Source: CAMEON01 sp045602325 (GTDB lineage: Bacteria; Bacillota; Clostridia; Oscillospirales; CAG-272). Taken from it: a stretch of DNA of 6,389 nucleotides. The DNA is taken from positions 1 to 6,389 of the forward strand of contig JAZSBH010000167.1 in NCBI GenBank assembly GCA_045602325.1, written 5' to 3'. This document shows, piece by piece, positions 1 to 5,814 of this stretch. Below the pieces are notes generated by a model. The model was not told the origin of the DNA and ran no database searches. It worked only from the letters and a program-made list of their open reading frames with translations. How positions within the stretch are numbered: the first letter of the stretch is position 1; each line of letters opens with the position of its first letter. Both the position numbers and the translations under genes were made by a program.

Positions 1-42
1 CCGATAAACTGCAATTTGAACACCCATACAGAACCAACCCCC

Positions 43-49
43 AAGGAGG
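43..49 (+). promoter_or_regulatory. Ribosome-binding site of the DUF362 gene
   Basis: AAGGAGG lies 5 nt before the ATG at 55. It decides the start: the reading frame is open back to a TTG at 16, but that codon has no Shine-Dalgarno sequence. No promoter is recognisable in the 42 bases before it, so transcription probably starts outside the window. Confidence 0.85.
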
Positions 50-54
50 CACCC

Positions 55-1242
55 ATGAGTCGAATCAACTTTTCCCCCGACTCCCCCGTGGTCATGACCC
101 CCTGCGCAAGCTACGACGATGCCACCGTAAAAGCCGCTTTGGAAGCGGTACTGGCTCCCATCGGGGGGCTGGACTGGGTACGCCCCGGCATGGCCGTAGG
201 CATCAAGGCCAATCTGGTCTCGGCCATGAAGCCCGAGGAGTGCGCCACTACCCATCCTTCCCTGCTCTGCGCCCTGACCGAAATGTTGCGTTCCCGAGGA
301 GCGCAGGTCATCATCGGAGACAGTCCCGGAGGCGTGTACACGGCAGCCTTCGTCAACCACGTATACAGCGCATCGGGTATGACGGCCTGCGAGGCGGAGG
401 GCGCCCGGCTCAACCGCGATTTTGGCACGGCGGACACCACCTTCCCCGAGGCACAGGTGCTCAAAAGCTTCACCTACACCGCCTGGCTCGACTCATGCGA
501 CGCCATCATTGACTTCTGCAAGCTGAAGTCCCACGGCATGATGGGTATGTCTGCGGCGGCCAAGAATCTCTTCGGTGTCATCCCCGGCACCATGAAGCCT
601 GAATACCACTTCCGTTTCCCTAACATGAGTGATTTCGCCCACATGCTGGTGGACATCAACGATTACTTCGCGGAGAAGGTCAAGCTTTGTCTGGTAGACG
701 CGGTAGAGGGTATGGAGGGCAATGGCCCCACCAAGGGCACCCCGAGGCACATCGGCCTTCTGCTGGCTTCCCATTCCCCTCACACCGTAGATGCGATCTG
801 TGCGGAGCTCATCGGGCTGACCGAGGATGCCGTCCCCACCCTGCTGGCGGCGCGGGAGCGTGGGTTGCTCCCCGAGACAGTCCACCTTCTTACGGTAGGC
901 ACCGCAGAGAATCGCCAAACAGCGGATGACTTCGCCGTCAAGGATTTCGAGCACGTAGCGGTACGCCACGGCCACCTGTTCGCCTCCAAGGGCAAGCTGG
1001 TAAGCAAGGTGCTGGGCAAGCTCCTGACCTCCCGCCCCAAGCTTAAGGCGAGCGAGTGTGTCGGTTGTGCCAAATGTGCGAACATCTGCCCGGCCAAGGC
1101 CATTACCATGCAGGACAAAAAGGCGGTCATTGATCGGAACGCCTGCATTCGTTGCTTCTGCTGTCAGGAATTCTGCCCTACGGGAGCTATGAAGGTGCAT
1201 CGCACGTGGATCGCGCAGATGTTGGTGAAGAGTAAGAAATGA
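55..1242 (+). CDS. DUF362 domain protein with C-terminal 4Fe-4S dicluster ferredoxin domain
   Basis: This encodes a 395-residue cytoplasmic iron-sulfur protein with no signal peptide or membrane segment. The DUF362 part spans about residues 10-300. It shows the family landmarks GIKANL (49-54), TTHPS (65-69), GDSPGG (88-93), KLKSH (156-160), KNLFGVIPG (170-178) and VDAVEGMEGNGP (214-225). The tail is a bacterial dicluster ferredoxin. Its first cluster motif uses C335, C338, C341 and C345 followed by Pro, and its second uses C364, C367, C370 and C374 followed by Pro; C369 is an additional cysteine between ligands. Proteins of this type are presumed electron-transfer or redox proteins, but the substrate is unknown. 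The gene stands alone, with an intrinsic terminator 27 bp after its stop and a convergent regulator gene beyond. A degenerate copy of its last 62 bp lies at 2694-2755. Family assignment is firm; function is open. Confidence 0.93.
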   Translation: MSRINFSPDSPVVMTPCASYDDATVKAALEAVLAPIGGLDWVRPGMAVGIKANLVSAMKPEECATTHPSLLCALTEMLRSRGAQVIIGDSPGGVYTAAFVNHVYSASGMTACEAEGARLNRDFGTADTTFPEAQVLKSFTYTAWLDSCDAIIDFCKLKSHGMMGMSAAAKNLFGVIPGTMKPEYHFRFPNMSDFAHMLVDINDYFAEKVKLCLVDAVEGMEGNGPTKGTPRHIGLLLASHSPHTVDAICAELIGLTEDAVPTLLAARERGLLPETVHLLTVGTAENRQTADDFAVKDFEHVAVRHGHLFASKGKLVSKVLGKLLTSRPKLKASECVGCAKCANICPAKAITMQDKKAVIDRNACIRCFCCQEFCPTGAMKVHRTWIAQMLVKSKK

Positions 1243-1268
1243 GCAAAAAAACGGGTAGCAAATTGCAC

Positions 1269-1301
1269 AAAGGGTCGGGACGTGTGTCCCGACCCTTTTT
1301 T
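1269..1301 (+). terminator. Rho-independent terminator after the DUF362 gene
   Basis: A perfect 10-bp GC-rich stem (1272-1281 GGGTCGGGAC with 1286-1295) closes a GTGT loop and is followed by six T at 1296-1301. AAA before the stem can extend the pairing into the T run. On the minus strand the hairpin is followed only by TTTG, so it would be a weak terminator for the convergent regulator gene. Confidence 0.95.
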
Positions 1302-1411
1302 GCTCCCTCAAAACGAGGCTGTTTTTGCCCGTTTTGGGCCATATTTCGAGTGTTTTCAAAGGGAGTTTTTTGTCTTTGGCACGTCTTTGTTCGGAGTTGT
1401 GCAATATGCCA

Positions 1412-1426
1412 ATGTCCCGGGGACAT
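1412..1426. other. 15-nt palindrome in the convergent intergenic region
   Basis: ATGTCCC and GGGACAT arms of 7 bp surround a single central G, 22 bp beyond the stop of the minus-strand regulator gene. No T run follows on either strand, so it does not look like an intrinsic terminator. It could be an mRNA 3'-end hairpin or a protein-binding site; nothing in the window decides between these. The rest of 1302-1448 shows no gene or other clear feature. Confidence 0.35.
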
Positions 1427-1448
1427 GGAACGGCGGGAGACGGGGGGG

Positions 1449-2549
1449 CTATCGGGTCTTATCCTCCACCGCATACGGGCGGTACGCATCCAGCAATTGT
1501 TGATAACGCACATCCTCGTCGTATATCACAAAACGGCAGGAATCCTGCAAGCGCTCCAAAAGCCACCAAATACTGTTGCACTTACTGCCATCCCATGTAT
1601 TGGACATATTGAAGGTATGACCACGCAATAGCAAAGACGTATGAGTAATGACCCCATGATTACAATCATCCAGTGCCTTTCCGTGGCGGAATGCTTCTTC
1701 CAGTGCGTTGAGTGCCTTCTCTGTCTGCCCCTCCTCGCTATACAATCGGAAAAGAACCAGGCAAATATCCTCCATGGAGCTATGGCACATACCAAAATCG
1801 AAATTGGGATACAATACATTCGCCGCTGTACGCATCTGTTCCAGAATACCAATTCTTTCATCATGCGCAAGGGCGGTTCTTTGAACAGCCATCCGACACG
1901 CAAGCCACAGCATCCGCTCCATGGCATTTTCAATAAAGGTGGCTATAGCGTGAAAATCCCGCTCATCGCCATCCGGATACAGACAACAGCTTGCAAATTC
2001 CCGACAAGCCTGCATATCGGGCAAACGCTTTGCGCACTCAATGGCGCGGTCATACTCACCGCATTGGCTATAGAGCTCGGCAAGAGACGTGATCGCCTCA
2101 TAACGATACTCATCCTCGGTGCAAACATGAATGACATAATGGCACAGATTCGATATCTCGGTTTTGTTGAGCTGAATATCCTCTACATCAAAGAGAGCTG
2201 AAATATACCACAGAATGATGCGGAAATCGAAGGGATACTCCCTGTATGCTTCTCGGGCTAATTTGTTTTTCCTTTCATGATCCCCCAGGTGATTATATTT
2301 CTTCAGGAGAGAGACGGTCTCCCGAATCTTCATTTCCGTCTTCTCTTCATCTCTCCCCATGAGCACGTCTAAGGACACGTCGAAAAACTCCGCCAGAGGA
2401 ATCAAGAAGGTAATATCGGGATACCCCTCCCCTCTCTCCCACTTGGAGACAGACTGCGGGGCTACGCCCATATGCTCAGCTAATTTTTCTTGAGACATAC
2501 CGCGTTTGGTTCGCAGTTCGCGAATGACCTTTCCAACGGTTAAATTCAT
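1449..2549 (-). CDS. XRE-family helix-turn-helix regulator with TPR-like C-terminal region
   Basis: This is a 366-residue predicted cytoplasmic DNA-binding regulator. Residues 6-65 form an XRE/Cro-type HTH domain: IRELRTKRGMSQEKLAEHMG, then VAPQSVSKWERGEGYPD, with the usual hydrophobic tail LAEFFDVSLDVLMG. Residues about 70-366 are helical and contain TPR-like helix pairs, for example AITSLAELYSQCGEYDRAIECAKRL (split here as 152-176) and a second near 264-286 (VLFRLYSEEGQTEKALNALEEA). Such C-terminal regions usually sense a ligand or partner protein in this class, but the signal is unknown. The start at 2549 is chosen because GGAGGTTT precedes it by a few nt and a 17-bp-spaced promoter lies just upstream; the frame stays open 25 codons further but that would overlap the promoter. 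Two hand-counted 60-nt rows give 42-43% GC, against 68-70% in rows of the neighbouring genes, which suggests separate acquisition. Targets are unknown; autoregulation is plausible. Confidence 0.9.
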   Translation of the reverse strand: MNLTVGKVIRELRTKRGMSQEKLAEHMGVAPQSVSKWERGEGYPDITFLIPLAEFFDVSLDVLMGRDEEKTEMKIRETVSLLKKYNHLGDHERKNKLAREAYREYPFDFRIILWYISALFDVEDIQLNKTEISNLCHYVIHVCTEDEYRYEAITSLAELYSQCGEYDRAIECAKRLPDMQACREFASCCLYPDGDERDFHAIATFIENAMERMLWLACRMAVQRTALAHDERIGILEQMRTAANVLYPNFDFGMCHSSMEDICLVLFRLYSEEGQTEKALNALEEAFRHGKALDDCNHGVITHTSLLLRGHTFNMSNTWDGSKCNSIWWLLERLQDSCRFVIYDEDVRYQQLLDAYRPYAVEDKTR

Positions 2550-2592
2550 GGTAAACCTCCAAAAATGTTCAGGGTGCGCAACCTGTAGGTAT

Positions 2593-2621
2593 ATGATACA
2601 CCATGTACAATCAAAAGTCAA
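2593..2621 (-). promoter_or_regulatory. Sigma-A promoter of the HTH regulator gene
   Basis: Read on the minus strand, the -35 box is TTGACT (2616-2621) and the -10 box is TATCAT (2593-2598), with exactly 17 bp between. Transcription would start near 2585, giving a leader of about 36 nt that contains the GGAGGTTT ribosome-binding site. Confidence 0.8.
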
Positions 2622-2650
2622 CAACCGCGTAGGCGAAGAAGGTCAACGGA

Positions 2651-2668
2651 AAGGCGAAATTTCGCTTT
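2651..2668. other. Palindrome upstream of the regulator promoter
   Basis: GCGAAATTTCGC (2654-2665) is a perfect 12-bp palindrome. It extends to 18 bp if one G-T pair is allowed (AA before, TT after). It lies about 30 bp upstream of the regulator's -35 box, where an operator or activator site could sit. Symmetry is the only evidence. Confidence 0.35.
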
Positions 2669-2693
2669 TGAAGTGTGATAAACCAAAAGAGTT

Positions 2694-2755
2694 CGGGAGC
2701 TATGAAGGTGCATCGGATGTGGATCGCGCGGATGCTGGTGAAGAGTAAAAAATAA
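2694..2755 (+). pseudogene. Orphan 3'-end fragment of a DUF362/ferredoxin gene
   Basis: These 62 bp match the end of the DUF362 gene (1181-1242) at 56 positions. They keep the reading frame and stop: GAMKVHRMWIARMLVKSKK then TAA, against GAMKVHRTWIAQMLVKSKK then TGA. Similarity stops abruptly on the left, after AAAAGAGTT, and no further DUF362 sequence lies upstream. There is no Shine-Dalgarno sequence for the internal ATG at 2702, so translation is unlikely. It is best read as the relic of a second DUF362 gene, or as a duplicated gene end. Confidence 0.8.
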
Positions 2756-2757
2756 TT

Positions 2758-2971
2758 TTACGAAAACAACCTCGCAAACTCGGTATTTTGCCAATCACTC
2801 CCCGCCGATGTCGGCCAAGCGACATGAGCCAGTTACTGCAAAGGAAGCCAACTCGCAAACTCCGTCCCCTGCCAATCACTCCCCGCCGACGTCGGCCAAG
2901 CGACATGAGTCAGTTACTGCAAAGGAAGCCAACTCGCAAACTCGGTATTTTGCCAATCGCTCCCTGCCGAC
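2758..2971 (-). repeat. 81-bp in-frame tandem repeats of the GH127 gene's 3' end
   Basis: On the plus strand, units begin at 2771, 2852 and 2933 with CTCGCAAACT, a period of exactly 81 bp. Units 1 and 2 differ at 7 of 81 positions. Unit 3 is the gene's own coding end and matches for about 39 bp, differing from unit 1 at 3 of these. Read on the minus strand, each unit repeats the last 17 or so codons of the GH127 gene, its stop and about 27 bp of trailer. The extra copies would encode TSAGSDWQGTEFASWLPLQ-stop and TSAGSDWQNTEFARLFS-stop. The trailer part contains the palindrome GCCGACGTCGGC (2885-2896), imperfect at 2804-2815. Because 81 is a multiple of three, all copies share one frame, separated by TAA stops. 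The copies have no start and are not independent genes. Confidence 0.88.
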
Positions 2972-4755
2972 ATATAGTCCGTAAGCTTCAACTCGGTATC
3001 CCCGACGGTGACATAAACCGTGAGGAACCCGCCCCGCTCGGAGGGAGTCACCCGCCAGTCACCGATCTCGCCATCGGGAATAGACGTGAGGGGAGGCACG
3101 CCGTCGCGTCCATCTCTGGCCAACAGGATAGAGCCGTAGGTGAAGGCTACGAAGTTGTCCCCTGCCCGATTGGAGCCTTGGGGAGCGGGGTGCTTCACAA
3201 GGGGAATGTCAAAGCAGATCAGCCACTCGTCCCCCTCGGTGATATTTCCGCAGAGGCGCAGGTAGGTCCCCGCTTCCCCCATCACCATATTCTTGGGATT
3301 ATGGGCGGCACCGCTGCGGGCGTCCATGATCGTGAAATCCTCGGCAAAGGAGGGTATGCGCAGAGAAATAACGAAGGGCTTTTCGGCGGGGATGCTTCCT
3401 TCCACCGATACCACGCGGAGGGTGGCCTTTCCCATCATGGGGTAATCGGACTCCATGGCAAGGTTCACAACGGCATCGCCGTAAGGCACGCGGACCGTGC
3501 CGTTCTCGTAGAGATTCACCGCAACACCGTCGGGCGTCCCGGAGAAGGCCAGATAAGGTGCCATGCCCAGCCCTGTGGGACCGTTGGCTGTACAGCAGGA
3601 GAGGTCAAAGCCCTTGATGTTGAAGGAGTAATTGACCTTGGGATTCCGCACGCCGTTGAAGCGGGGGAAATATTCAAAGAAGCGTCCGTCGGGCTTCAGT
3701 GCGCCGAAAATGGCATTGTACAGGCTCTTCTCCAGCTCGTCGGCGTACTTCACTTCCCCTGTCAAGCGGAGCAGCTGGTGGCACAGCCGCATCCAGTAGA
3801 CGGTGACGCAGGTCTCCATCATGAGGTCGATGTCGGGGTTGGTCTGCTCGTATCGGGTGCGGTTCCATTGCTCCCCCGTACCGGGGCCAAGATTGAAGGG
3901 CGCATCCGCACCGCCCGAACCCAGGAGGGTGATCTCCTCCTCGATAACCTTGTCCCAGAACAGCTTGACCGTCTCCAGGGCCTCGGCATCCCCCGTGGCA
4001 CGGTGGTACTCGCAGAGCCCCTCAAAGCAGGACATCATCTCGTAGGCCTTGGCGATGCTCTGCTCCGCCACTCCATTCCAGCCGATCTCCATGGGGGATT
4101 TCCCCGCGCGAATGGCTTCAAAGATATTCGCGCGGTCACAGCAACCGCTCTCCACAATGTAGCTGCCCAGCTCCAGGGCGGCAGGATCTCCCGTGATGTG
4201 ATACACACGCATGACGGGCTCCAGGATGGAAGAGGACTCAATGCCCGCAAAGGCCCAACCCGTCTTGGTGATGAGGGTCTTGGGGGGCAGACCGACCTGG
4301 CTGTTGGTATAGCGCACCAATTTCACGCAGGCGTCCAGAGCCTCGGCACCGCCCGTCAGCTCGTAGTAAGCGAGCAGACCCATAAGGGCGTATTTCCGCT
4401 CCCACATGTCCGACCCGTTGGAGCCGTTGGGCTGGGTGTGATCGGGGCAGGTGGAGAGACAGCCATCCTCTCTTTGCAAGGACAGCATATCCGCGGCCGC
4501 CTCATCCACGATGGCGCGGAGCGCGGGATCCCCCGTGTAGGAGCAAATGAGGCAGGAAGCACGCATGATCTTGCCCCAGAATTCCCCTGTGGCGAACATA
4601 TCCATGGTATTACGGAAGTAGTCGGCCAGAGCGTGCATATCAATGATCTTGAGGGTTCCCTCGGTGATGATACGGATCTTATCGTCTGTGATGCCGCGCA
4701 GAGAAACAGATCCCGCGGGCAGGTCGAATTGCTTGTCGCAAGCGTGTCGGAGCAT
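2914..4755 (-). CDS. Glycoside hydrolase family 127-type protein, putative beta-L-arabinofuranosidase
   Basis: The 613-residue product matches the DUF1680/GH127 family in length and layout: an alpha/alpha-barrel catalytic region (about 40-400) followed by beta-sandwich sequence. Family members remove terminal beta-L-arabinofuranose from arabino-oligosaccharides using a zinc-bound cysteine nucleophile. The residues expected from the Bifidobacterium HypBA1 enzyme are visible. TGEQ carries probable acid/base E295. METC supplies metal ligands E314 and C316. SCCTANGPTGLG holds the cysteine pair C387 and C388, C387 being the probable nucleophile. There is no signal peptide, so it should act in the cytoplasm on imported sugars; no transporter or other sugar gene is in view. 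The start at 4755 has AAAGGAGGA 6 nt upstream and a promoter beyond it. The 3' end is duplicated as 81-bp repeats and no T-run terminator follows, so read-through towards the HTH gene is possible. Related families such as GH146 share the fold, so exact specificity is uncertain. Confidence 0.9.
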   Translation of the reverse strand: MLRHACDKQFDLPAGSVSLRGITDDKIRIITEGTLKIIDMHALADYFRNTMDMFATGEFWGKIMRASCLICSYTGDPALRAIVDEAAADMLSLQREDGCLSTCPDHTQPNGSNGSDMWERKYALMGLLAYYELTGGAEALDACVKLVRYTNSQVGLPPKTLITKTGWAFAGIESSSILEPVMRVYHITGDPAALELGSYIVESGCCDRANIFEAIRAGKSPMEIGWNGVAEQSIAKAYEMMSCFEGLCEYHRATGDAEALETVKLFWDKVIEEEITLLGSGGADAPFNLGPGTGEQWNRTRYEQTNPDIDLMMETCVTVYWMRLCHQLLRLTGEVKYADELEKSLYNAIFGALKPDGRFFEYFPRFNGVRNPKVNYSFNIKGFDLSCCTANGPTGLGMAPYLAFSGTPDGVAVNLYENGTVRVPYGDAVVNLAMESDYPMMGKATLRVVSVEGSIPAEKPFVISLRIPSFAEDFTIMDARSGAAHNPKNMVMGEAGTYLRLCGNITEGDEWLICFDIPLVKHPAPQGSNRAGDNFVAFTYGSILLARDGRDGVPPLTSIPDGEIGDWRVTPSERGGFLTVYVTVGDTELKLTDYMSAGSDWQNTEFASWLPLQ

Positions 4756-4784
4756 GACGGTTCCTCCTTTGTTTCATTGTGGAT

Positions 4785-4813
4785 AGTATAGCACATTGGG
4801 GGGAATTTGTAAA
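4785..4813 (-). promoter_or_regulatory. Sigma-A promoter of the GH127 gene
   Basis: On the minus strand, -35 TTTACA (4808-4813) and -10 TATACT (4785-4790) are 17 bp apart. TGC directly before the -10 makes it an extended -10 promoter. The predicted start near 4778 gives a leader of about 22 nt. The terminal repeat of the hairpin element begins 10 bp upstream of the -35 box. Confidence 0.85.
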
Positions 4814-4863
4814 GGGGTATTTCAAATTTGGGTTTATAGGGGAGAACGGGAGAACGATTGGGA

Positions 4864-4885
4864 GGAACTTCTTGAAAGAAGTTCC
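4864..4885. repeat. Hairpin 1 inside the MITE-like element
   Basis: GGAACTTCT (4864-4872) pairs perfectly over 9 bp with AGAAGTTCC (4877-4885) around a TGAA loop. It is followed by a C-rich tract rather than T, so it is not a plus-strand intrinsic terminator. Confidence 0.8.
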
Positions 4886-4900
4886 CCCCAGCCCCCCCTC

Positions 4901-4947
4901 AAGAACTTTCAAAAAGAATTATTTGACAATACTCTTTGAAAGTTTTT
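4901..4947. repeat. Hairpin 2 inside the MITE-like element
   Basis: AACTTTCAAA (4904-4913) pairs with TTTGAAAGTT (4935-4944). The stem reaches 13 bp if one G-T pair is allowed (4901-4913 with 4935-4947). The loop is about 21 nt and AT-rich. The core AACTTTC also resembles hairpin 1, hinting at an internally repetitive origin. Confidence 0.7.
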
Positions 4948-4953
4948 GGGATT

Positions 4954-4983
4954 CTTAAACCCTTTTTTCAAAAAGGGTTTAAG
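4954..4983. repeat. Hairpin 3 inside the MITE-like element, 14-bp perfect stem
   Basis: CTTAAACCCTTTTT (4954-4967) is perfectly complementary to 4970-4983 around a 2-nt TC centre, so in practice it is a long stem with a small loop. GC-rich sequence follows (CCGCCGGAGGCCGG), not a T run, so it is unlikely to be a simple terminator for plus-strand transcription. Confidence 0.8.
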
Positions 4984-5034
4984 CCGCCGGAGGCCGGTCT
5001 CCCGCTCCCCTATAAACCCAAATTTTTCTCCCCC

Positions 5035-5063
5035 TTGACAACTCCCCGAAAATCATGTATAAT
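5035..5063 (+). promoter_or_regulatory. Perfect-consensus sigma-A promoter of nth
   Basis: TTGACA (5035-5040) and TATAAT (5058-5063) are separated by exactly 17 bp, a full consensus. Transcription should start near 5070, leaving a leader of about 22 nt. It lies 9 bp outside the right end of the hairpin element and points away from it. Confidence 0.93.
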
Positions 5064-5079
5064 ATTCCCGATTCCACAC

Positions 5080-5086
5080 GGAGGTG
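5080..5086 (+). promoter_or_regulatory. Ribosome-binding site of nth
   Basis: GGAGGTG lies 5 nt before the ATG at 5092. With the promoter at 5035-5063 it fixes the start there; the frame is open back to 4936, but that extension runs through the hairpin element and upstream of the promoter. Confidence 0.9.
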
Positions 5087-5091
5087 AACAC

Positions 5092-5796
5092 ATGGCAACC
5101 AAACGCATCACCAAAAAACAAGCCGCTGAAATATCCCGCATGAAGGAAACCGTAGAGCGGCTGAAGTCTGTATACCCCGATGTGGTCTGCGCCTTGGAAT
5201 GGGGCGGACAGCACGGCGGAGAATGGGAGACCCTTCTGCGGGACAGCTGGAAGCTCCTGGTCATGGGACGGCTGTCGGCTCAATGCACCGACGCACGGGT
5301 AAACATCGTCTGCCGTGAGCTGTTCGAGAAGTTCCCTACCGTGGAGTCCATGGCCGACGGAGCCATTGAAGATATTGAAGCCATCGTCCGCCCCTGTGGG
5401 CTGTATCACACCAAGGCACAGAACATCAAGGACGCCTGCCGCATTCTGGTGGAGGAATACGGCGGCATCGTGCCTGACGACATGGACGCCCTCCTGGCTC
5501 TGCCCGGAGTAGGCCGCAAGATCGCCAACCTCCTCTTGGGGGACATCTACAAGAAGGGCGGCGTGGTCACCGACACCCACTGCATCCGCATCTGCGGGCG
5601 GCTGGGCTTCTACGACGAGAGCCTAAAGGATCCCCTCAAGGTGGAGCGCATCCTCACCCCCCTCATCGAGCCCGCCGAGCAGAGCGACTTCTGCCACCGC
5701 ATTGTCCAGTTCGGAAGGGATACCTGTATGGCCAGAGGGCCACGGTGTGATGTATGTCCGCTGAAAGATTTGTGTCATCACGAAACGAATGCTTAA
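5092..5796 (+). CDS. nth: Endonuclease III, DNA glycosylase/AP lyase
   Basis: The 234-residue product is a base-excision repair enzyme that removes oxidised pyrimidines and cleaves the abasic site. The helix-hairpin-helix is LPGVGRKIANLLLG (137-150), with catalytic lysine K143. The catalytic aspartate is D161 in VVTDTHCIRICGRLGF. LSAQCTDARVN (61-71) matches the conserved N-terminal LSAQ-TD motif. The C-terminal 4Fe-4S loop is complete: C212, six residues, C219, two, C222, five, C228. At 234 residues it is slightly longer than the 211-residue E. coli enzyme; the extra length is mainly N-terminal, around WGGQHGGEWETLLRDSWK, as in clostridial relatives. It is the first gene of a probable two-gene transcript, with an 18-bp gap to the next gene. 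Closely related glycosylases such as MutY are unlikely given the K143/D161 pair and short length. Confidence 0.96.
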   Translation: MATKRITKKQAAEISRMKETVERLKSVYPDVVCALEWGGQHGGEWETLLRDSWKLLVMGRLSAQCTDARVNIVCRELFEKFPTVESMADGAIEDIEAIVRPCGLYHTKAQNIKDACRILVEEYGGIVPDDMDALLALPGVGRKIANLLLGDIYKKGGVVTDTHCIRICGRLGFYDESLKDPLKVERILTPLIEPAEQSDFCHRIVQFGRDTCMARGPRCDVCPLKDLCHHETNA

Positions 5797-5814
5797 CCAA
5801 GAAAGGGGTTTACC

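Larger units (their letters stand above)
4824..5025. mobile_element. MITE-like 202-bp element with 21-bp terminal inverted repeats
   Basis: Positions 4824-4844 (starting AAATTTGGGTTTATAGGGG) and 5005-5025 are perfect 21-bp inverted repeats. With a 2-nt gap the match continues inward (CGGGAGA at 4847-4853 with TCTCCCG at 4998-5004). TTC flanks both outer ends (4821-4823 and 5026-5028), which could be a 3-bp target duplication. Inside are three hairpins and no credible coding sequence. The structure fits a non-autonomous miniature element or a dispersed intergenic repeat. No transposase is present, so mobility is inferred from structure alone. Confidence 0.65.

Noticed and set aside
493..1404. 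A 303-codon minus-strand open frame opposite the DUF362 gene
   Set aside because: It is antisense to a well-supported gene, has no family resemblance and runs through the terminator hairpin.
2700..2906. A 68-codon minus-strand frame with repeated MSLGRRRRGVIG-like segments
   Set aside because: The apparent protein repeat is the 81-bp DNA repeat read in a different frame from the GH127 gene. The frame has no ribosome-binding site and ends in the DUF362 relic.
2758..2971. Possible CRISPR array
   Set aside because: The 81-bp units are contiguous with no unique spacers, and their content is the coding end of the adjacent gene.
2788..4791. A 667-codon plus-strand open frame, longer than the GH127 gene it overlaps
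   Set aside because: It is antisense to a clear GH127 gene with intact catalytic residues, promoter and ribosome-binding site. Its translation is low-complexity and histidine/glycine-rich, it begins inside the tandem repeats, and it has no Shine-Dalgarno sequence. GC-rich codon bias leaves the opposite strand open.
4954..4983. Intrinsic terminator for one of the divergent genes
   Set aside because: The hairpin lies upstream of both divergent promoters, and neither strand carries a T run directly after the stem.
4936..5091. N-terminal extension of endonuclease III by 52 codons
   Set aside because: It would be read from the hairpin element and lies upstream of the consensus promoter at 5035-5063. 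The GGAGGTG site points to the ATG at 5092.
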